Below are positions 60,732 to 64,000 of a stretch of 64,000 nt of DNA, one piece after another; within the stretch, counting starts at the first letter, position 1; each line of letters starts with the position of its first letter. Where the stretch lies: positions 248,001 through 312,000 of the forward strand of contig NZ_JAQIPB010000006.1 in assembly GCF_028023875.1 (NCBI RefSeq), read 5' to 3'. A model generated the notes under the pieces. The model saw nothing but the letters and a program-made list of their open reading frames with translations, did no database searches and was not told the origin of the DNA. This DNA comes from Xenophilus arseniciresistens. GTDB lineage: Bacteria; Pseudomonadota; Gammaproteobacteria; Burkholderiales; Burkholderiaceae_C. The translations under genes were made by a program, and so were the position numbers.

Positions 60732-61672
60732 CGCAGGGGCAGGGCGTGCTGCAGGCGACGGATGAGCGCATCGTCGTCACCGACGTGTCGCCGCGCGACG
60801 GGCTGCAGAGCCAACCGGTGCCGGTGTCCACGCCGGCCAAGCTCGAACTGATCCGCCTGCTGGCGGCCGCAGGCGTGCCCAGCATCGAGGCCACCAGCTT
60901 CGTTTCGCCCAAGGCGGTGCCGCAGATGGCCGACGCCGCCGCGGTGCTGGCCGGTCTTGCGCAGGCCGCGCCGGGGCTGCGCGCCTCGGTGCTGGCGCCG
61001 AACCTCAAGGGCCTGGACCGGGCGCTGGCGGCCGGCGCCCGCGAGGTCGCGGTGGTGCTCTCGGCCACCGAAACCATGAACCGGCGCAACATCAACATGG
61101 GCCTGGCCGACGCGACCGCCGTGTCTGAAGAAACCCTGCGTGCGGCGCGCGGGCACGGGCTCGCCACGCGCGCCTACGTCGCCGTGGCGGTGGAGTGCCC
61201 GTTCGAGGGGGCCGTCGCGCCCGGCGTGGTCGTTGAACTCGCCGAGCGCATGCTTGCGGCCGGCGCTGACGAGATCGTGCTGGCCGACACCATCGGTGCC
61301 GCCTCGCCCGGGCAGGTGCGCGCGCTGCTACGGGCCGCCGCGCCCAGCATTCCCGTGGCGCAGACGGGCGTCCATCTGCACGACACGCGCGGCTTCGGCG
61401 TGGCCAATGCGTGGGTCGCGCTCGAGGCCGGCATCCGCCGCTTCGACGCCAGTGCCGGCGGCATCGGCGGCTGCCCCTTTGCGCCCGGTGCCGCAGGCAA
61501 TTTGGCGACGGAGGATCTGGTGCTGCTGGCGCAGCAGTCGGGCCTGGCCACCGGCATCTCGCTCGATGGGCTGGCTGCCGCGGTCGCATTTGCCGAACAG
61601 CAACTCGACCGGCCGCTCGGGGGCCGCAGCCTTGGATGGTGGCGCCGCCGCGCCCGGCCGGCACCGGGCTGA
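60728..61672 (+). CDS. hydroxymethylglutaryl-CoA lyase-like enzyme
   Basis: Retro-aldol (retro-Claisen-type) cleavage of a 3-hydroxy-3-alkyl acyl-CoA. The 314-aa TIM barrel shows VTDVSPRDGLQSQ (catalytic Arg23, Asp24), SFVSPKAVPQMAD, GVHLHDTRGFGVAN with metal His residues, and the signature GGIGGCPFAPGAAGN with Cys249. This is the HMG-CoA lyase signature. Activity on a related ester such as citramalyl-CoA cannot be excluded. It overlaps the CoA-transferase gene, implying a two-step pathway. Confidence 0.92.
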   Translation: MTQGQGVLQATDERIVVTDVSPRDGLQSQPVPVSTPAKLELIRLLAAAGVPSIEATSFVSPKAVPQMADAAAVLAGLAQAAPGLRASVLAPNLKGLDRALAAGAREVAVVLSATETMNRRNINMGLADATAVSEETLRAARGHGLATRAYVAVAVECPFEGAVAPGVVVELAERMLAAGADEIVLADTIGAASPGQVRALLRAAAPSIPVAQTGVHLHDTRGFGVANAWVALEAGIRRFDASAGGIGGCPFAPGAAGNLATEDLVLLAQQSGLATGISLDGLAAAVAFAEQQLDRPLGGRSLGWWRRRARPAPG

Positions 61673-61726
61673 TTTCTCTGTTTTTTTCCGCTCCATGCCC
61701 ACAACGAAAACGAGGACGAGACAAGC

Positions 61727-62737
61727 ATGCAACCTATCCAATCACGCCGAAGCTGGCTGGCCGTACTGGGCGCAGTCGCCATTGCCTGTGCGCTGCCCGC
61801 GCCTGCGGCCCGCGCACAGGCCACAGGGCAACCCACCTGGCAGCCCACCAAGCCCATCCGCCTGATCGTGCCCTTCACCCCCGGCGGCGTGACCGACACG
61901 AGCGGGCGCGTGGTCGCCGACTTCCTCGGCCGGCGCCTGGGCCAGCAGGTGCTGGTGGACAACAAGCCCGGCGCGTCCGGCAACATCGGCATGGCGCTGG
62001 CGAAGGATGCGCCGGCCGACGGCTACACGCTGGTGCTGGGCTTCGACGGCACCATGGTCATCAACCCCCATGTGTTCGCCAAGGTGCCCTTCGACACGCT
62101 CAAGGACTTCACGCCCATCGGCAAGATCGGCAACGCAACGCTGCTGCTGGTGGCCAACCCGGCCCTGCCGGTCAAGACTGCGGCCGAGCTGATCGAGTCC
62201 TCGAAGACCAGCGCCGGCGGCTATGCCTACGGCACATCGGGCACGGGCGGTACGCCGCACATCGCGGGCGAACTGCTGAAGATGAAGACCGGCGCGAAGC
62301 TCACGCATGTGCCGTACAAGGGCGGCGGCCAGGCGCTGACCGATGTGGTGGGTGGGCAGATTCCGCTGGTCTACACCGCCGTGGCGGGTGCCCATGGCTT
62401 CGTGAAGAACGGCAAGGTGCGCGCCATTGCGGTCTCCAGCGCCAGGCGCTCGTCGGCGCTGCCGGAGGTGCCGACCTTCGCCGAAGCGGGCGTGCCGGAC
62501 TACGTGGTGGATTCGTGGGTCGCGCTGCTGGCGCCCGCCGGCCTGCCGCCCGAGGTGGCGGCGCGCCTGAACACCGAGCTCAATGCGGTGCTCAATGACC
62601 CCGAGGCGCGCGAGAAGCTGCGCACGCTGGGCATCGAAGCCACACCGGGCACGCCCGCGCAGCTGCGCGAGGACATGGCCGCCGACCTGTCGCGCTACGC
62701 TGCGGTGATCAAGGCGGCCGGCATCAAGATCGACTGA
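61727..62737 (+). CDS. Bug-family (TctC-like) substrate-binding protein
   Basis: Periplasmic carboxylate receptor of 336 aa with a signal peptide (about 1-30, ending AARAQ). The family pattern follows: LIVPFTPGGVTDTSGRVVADFLGRRLGQQVLVDNKPGASGNIG, then YAYGTSGTGGTPHIAGELL, then VPYKGGGQALTDVVGGQIP. No TctAB genes adjoin, so it may feed the tctAB at 52-54 kb or another permease. Its place behind the lyase suggests that it binds the pathway substrate. Confidence 0.92.
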   Translation: MQPIQSRRSWLAVLGAVAIACALPAPAARAQATGQPTWQPTKPIRLIVPFTPGGVTDTSGRVVADFLGRRLGQQVLVDNKPGASGNIGMALAKDAPADGYTLVLGFDGTMVINPHVFAKVPFDTLKDFTPIGKIGNATLLLVANPALPVKTAAELIESSKTSAGGYAYGTSGTGGTPHIAGELLKMKTGAKLTHVPYKGGGQALTDVVGGQIPLVYTAVAGAHGFVKNGKVRAIAVSSARRSSALPEVPTFAEAGVPDYVVDSWVALLAPAGLPPEVAARLNTELNAVLNDPEAREKLRTLGIEATPGTPAQLREDMAADLSRYAAVIKAAGIKID

Positions 62738-62761
62738 ACAACCTTCACACTGAGCAGCACG

Positions 62762-63730
62762 ATGACACAGCAAGACAAGGGCGCGCGCCTCGATCTCACG
62801 ATGGTCGGCGACTGGGGCACGGCCAACTTCCACACCATCTGGGGCTGGGTTTCGGCGCACCTGCGCTGGCGCTCGGCACCGCTGTCGAAGTTCAACATCC
62901 GCACCGGCAGCGCCTACCGCGACAGCGTCGAGCTCGTGGGCATGGGCGAAGCCGACCTCTCGGTGACCACGCCCATCCACATCGGCGTGCGCTGGGCGCG
63001 CGAAGGGAAGCACTTCTATGCCAACCGCGCCTTCCCCAACCTGCGCACCCTGGGTCACCTGCCGCAGGACGACCGGCTCACGCTGGCGGTGCGCGCCGAG
63101 ACGGGCATCCGCTCCTTCGCGGACATCCGCGAGAAAAAGCCCGCCCTGCACATCGCCATGCCCCCGCGCGACAACGATTGCCTTTGCAGCTACGTGATCG
63201 ACCTGATCTTCCGGGCCCACGGCATCGATCCGATGGACATCGTGAAGTGGGGCGGCTCGTACTTCGAGCATGAGAACCCGCGCGCAACGCTGAAGGCCGC
63301 GCAGGCCGGCCACTGCAACGCGGTGTTCAACGAGGCCATCATGGTCTCGAACTGGAGCGAGCTGGTGGCGCAGTTTCCGATGAACTTCATCCCCATCGAG
63401 CCCGAGGCCATGCAGACCCTCACCGGCGAGTACGGCCTCAGGCCCGCCGTGATCGAGAAGGGGCGCCTGCGCAACGATCAGGACGTGCCCTGCCTGGACT
63501 GGTCGAACTGGGGCGTGCTGTGCCGCGACGACATGCCCGACGATGTCGCCTACCGCGTCACGGCCGTGATGGTGGAAGAGCGCGCCGAGTTCGAGGCGCG
63601 CTTTCGCCACATGCCGGTGCATCAGAGTCCGCTCACCTATCCCATCGACCCGAAGCGCATGCCGCACGACGTGGATGCGCCGCTGCATCCTGGCGCCGAG
63701 CGCTACTACCGCGAGCACGGCTACCTGTGA
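62762..63730 (+). CDS. TAXI-type solute-binding-fold protein without signal peptide
   Basis: A 322-aa protein with the TAXI/NMT1 periplasmic-binding fold. It has an N-terminal strand LTMVGDWGTANFH, RTGSAYRDSVELVGMGEADLSVTTP, NLRTLGHLPQDDRLTLAVRAETGIRSFADI, and the TAXI-type ending APLHPGAERYYREHGY. It begins MTQQDKGARLDLTMV with no hydrophobic leader, and an in-frame stop (62735-62737) lies just upstream. It should stay in the cytoplasm. A cytoplasmic receptor or an enzyme built on this fold (as 4,5-dihydroxyphthalate decarboxylase is) are both possible. Confidence 0.8.
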   Translation: MTQQDKGARLDLTMVGDWGTANFHTIWGWVSAHLRWRSAPLSKFNIRTGSAYRDSVELVGMGEADLSVTTPIHIGVRWAREGKHFYANRAFPNLRTLGHLPQDDRLTLAVRAETGIRSFADIREKKPALHIAMPPRDNDCLCSYVIDLIFRAHGIDPMDIVKWGGSYFEHENPRATLKAAQAGHCNAVFNEAIMVSNWSELVAQFPMNFIPIEPEAMQTLTGEYGLRPAVIEKGRLRNDQDVPCLDWSNWGVLCRDDMPDDVAYRVTAVMVEERAEFEARFRHMPVHQSPLTYPIDPKRMPHDVDAPLHPGAERYYREHGYL

Positions 63731-63754
63731 CGCGACCCACCGAGGAGAGGCCCT

Positions 63755-64000
63755 TGACGAACGACGATCCCCACCGCTCGAACATGCGCCGCCGCACGCT
63801 GCTGGGCTCTGCGCTCGCGGCCACCCTCGCGCCGCTTGGCCACGCGCATGCGCAGGCCTATCCCACGCGCACGGTGAGCATCATCGTGCCCTTCGGCCCT
63901 GGCAATGCCTACGACATGATGGCGCGCTACCTGGGCGAGCGCCTGCGCGATGCGCTGGGCCAGCCCTTCATCGTCGAAGCGAAGCAGGGCGCGCTGGGCG
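63755..64000 (+). CDS. Bug-family substrate-binding protein, N-terminal part (3' end outside window)
   Basis: The first 82 residues of a second Bug receptor. TTG 63755 follows GAGGAGAG at good spacing; ATG 63785 is an alternative without a ribosome site. The export signal has RRRTLLGSALAATLAPLGHAHAQA, whose arginines might allow Tat export. The mature part begins YPTRTVSIIVPFGPGNAYDMMARYLGERL, the family's N-terminal lobe. The gene runs off the window. Confidence 0.88.

Overview
The window is a high-GC, densely coded chromosomal segment. It is most consistent with a betaproteobacterium of the order Burkholderiales, probably a Comamonadaceae relative. The reasons are the gene order rpsB-tsf-pyrH-frr-uppS-cdsA-dxr-rseP-bamA-skp-lpxD-fabZ-lpxA-lpxB-rnhB, a PhaR polyhydroxyalkanoate regulator, a Kdo hydroxylase, several Bug-type (TctC-like) periplasmic receptors, and GC-rich intergenic repeats of a kind I associate with that family. 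I see no rRNA, prophage, insertion sequence, integrase or CRISPR array. Most of the window is conserved core genome.

Layout. Bases 1-6000 hold the end of an alpha/beta hydrolase, relA, tRNA-Val, a small Cys4 protein, phaR, rimO and two tandem tRNA-Leu(CAG) genes. Bases 6070-11940 carry rnr, an SDR oxidoreductase, the NAD(P)HX repair enzyme and dadA. Bases 12140-27830 are one long colinear block for translation (rpsB, tsf, frr), pyrimidine and isoprenoid synthesis (pyrH, dxr, uppS), phospholipid synthesis (cdsA), envelope assembly (rseP, bamA, skp) and lipid A synthesis (lpxD, fabZ, lpxA, lpxB), ending with rnhB and a SpoU methyltransferase; many of these genes overlap by 1-4 bases. carAB, greA, a DUF4149 membrane protein and a Kdo hydroxylase follow. 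Next come the divergent yhbY/rlmE pair, ftsH, folP and glmM, and then smaller genes (MOSC, GNAT, DUF488, crotonase, MscS).

From about 44.4 kb the content becomes more accessory. An acetolactate synthase large subunit stands alone, divergent from an Lrp/AsnC regulator. A nitroreductase, a DUF2383 protein and hslR follow. A TctDE two-component system is divergent from a complete tripartite tricarboxylate transporter, tctCBA, with a 24-bp palindrome between them. An Rrf2 regulator heads an operon with a CPYC disulfide oxidoreductase and a SAM methyltransferase. PPK2 comes next.

The last 6.6 kb look like a catabolic and uptake module. A PrpR-type sigma54 activator is divergent from a CaiB-family CoA-transferase, an HMG-CoA-lyase-like enzyme, a Bug receptor, a TAXI-fold protein without a signal peptide, and a second Bug receptor cut by the window end. 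A sigma54 -24/-12 promoter and TTTCATGAAA palindromes lie in the divergent gap. The simplest reading is import of an organic acid, activation to its CoA thioester, and retro-aldol cleavage. The substrate is not evident from sequence. This module and the Rrf2 operon are the best places to look for undescribed biology.
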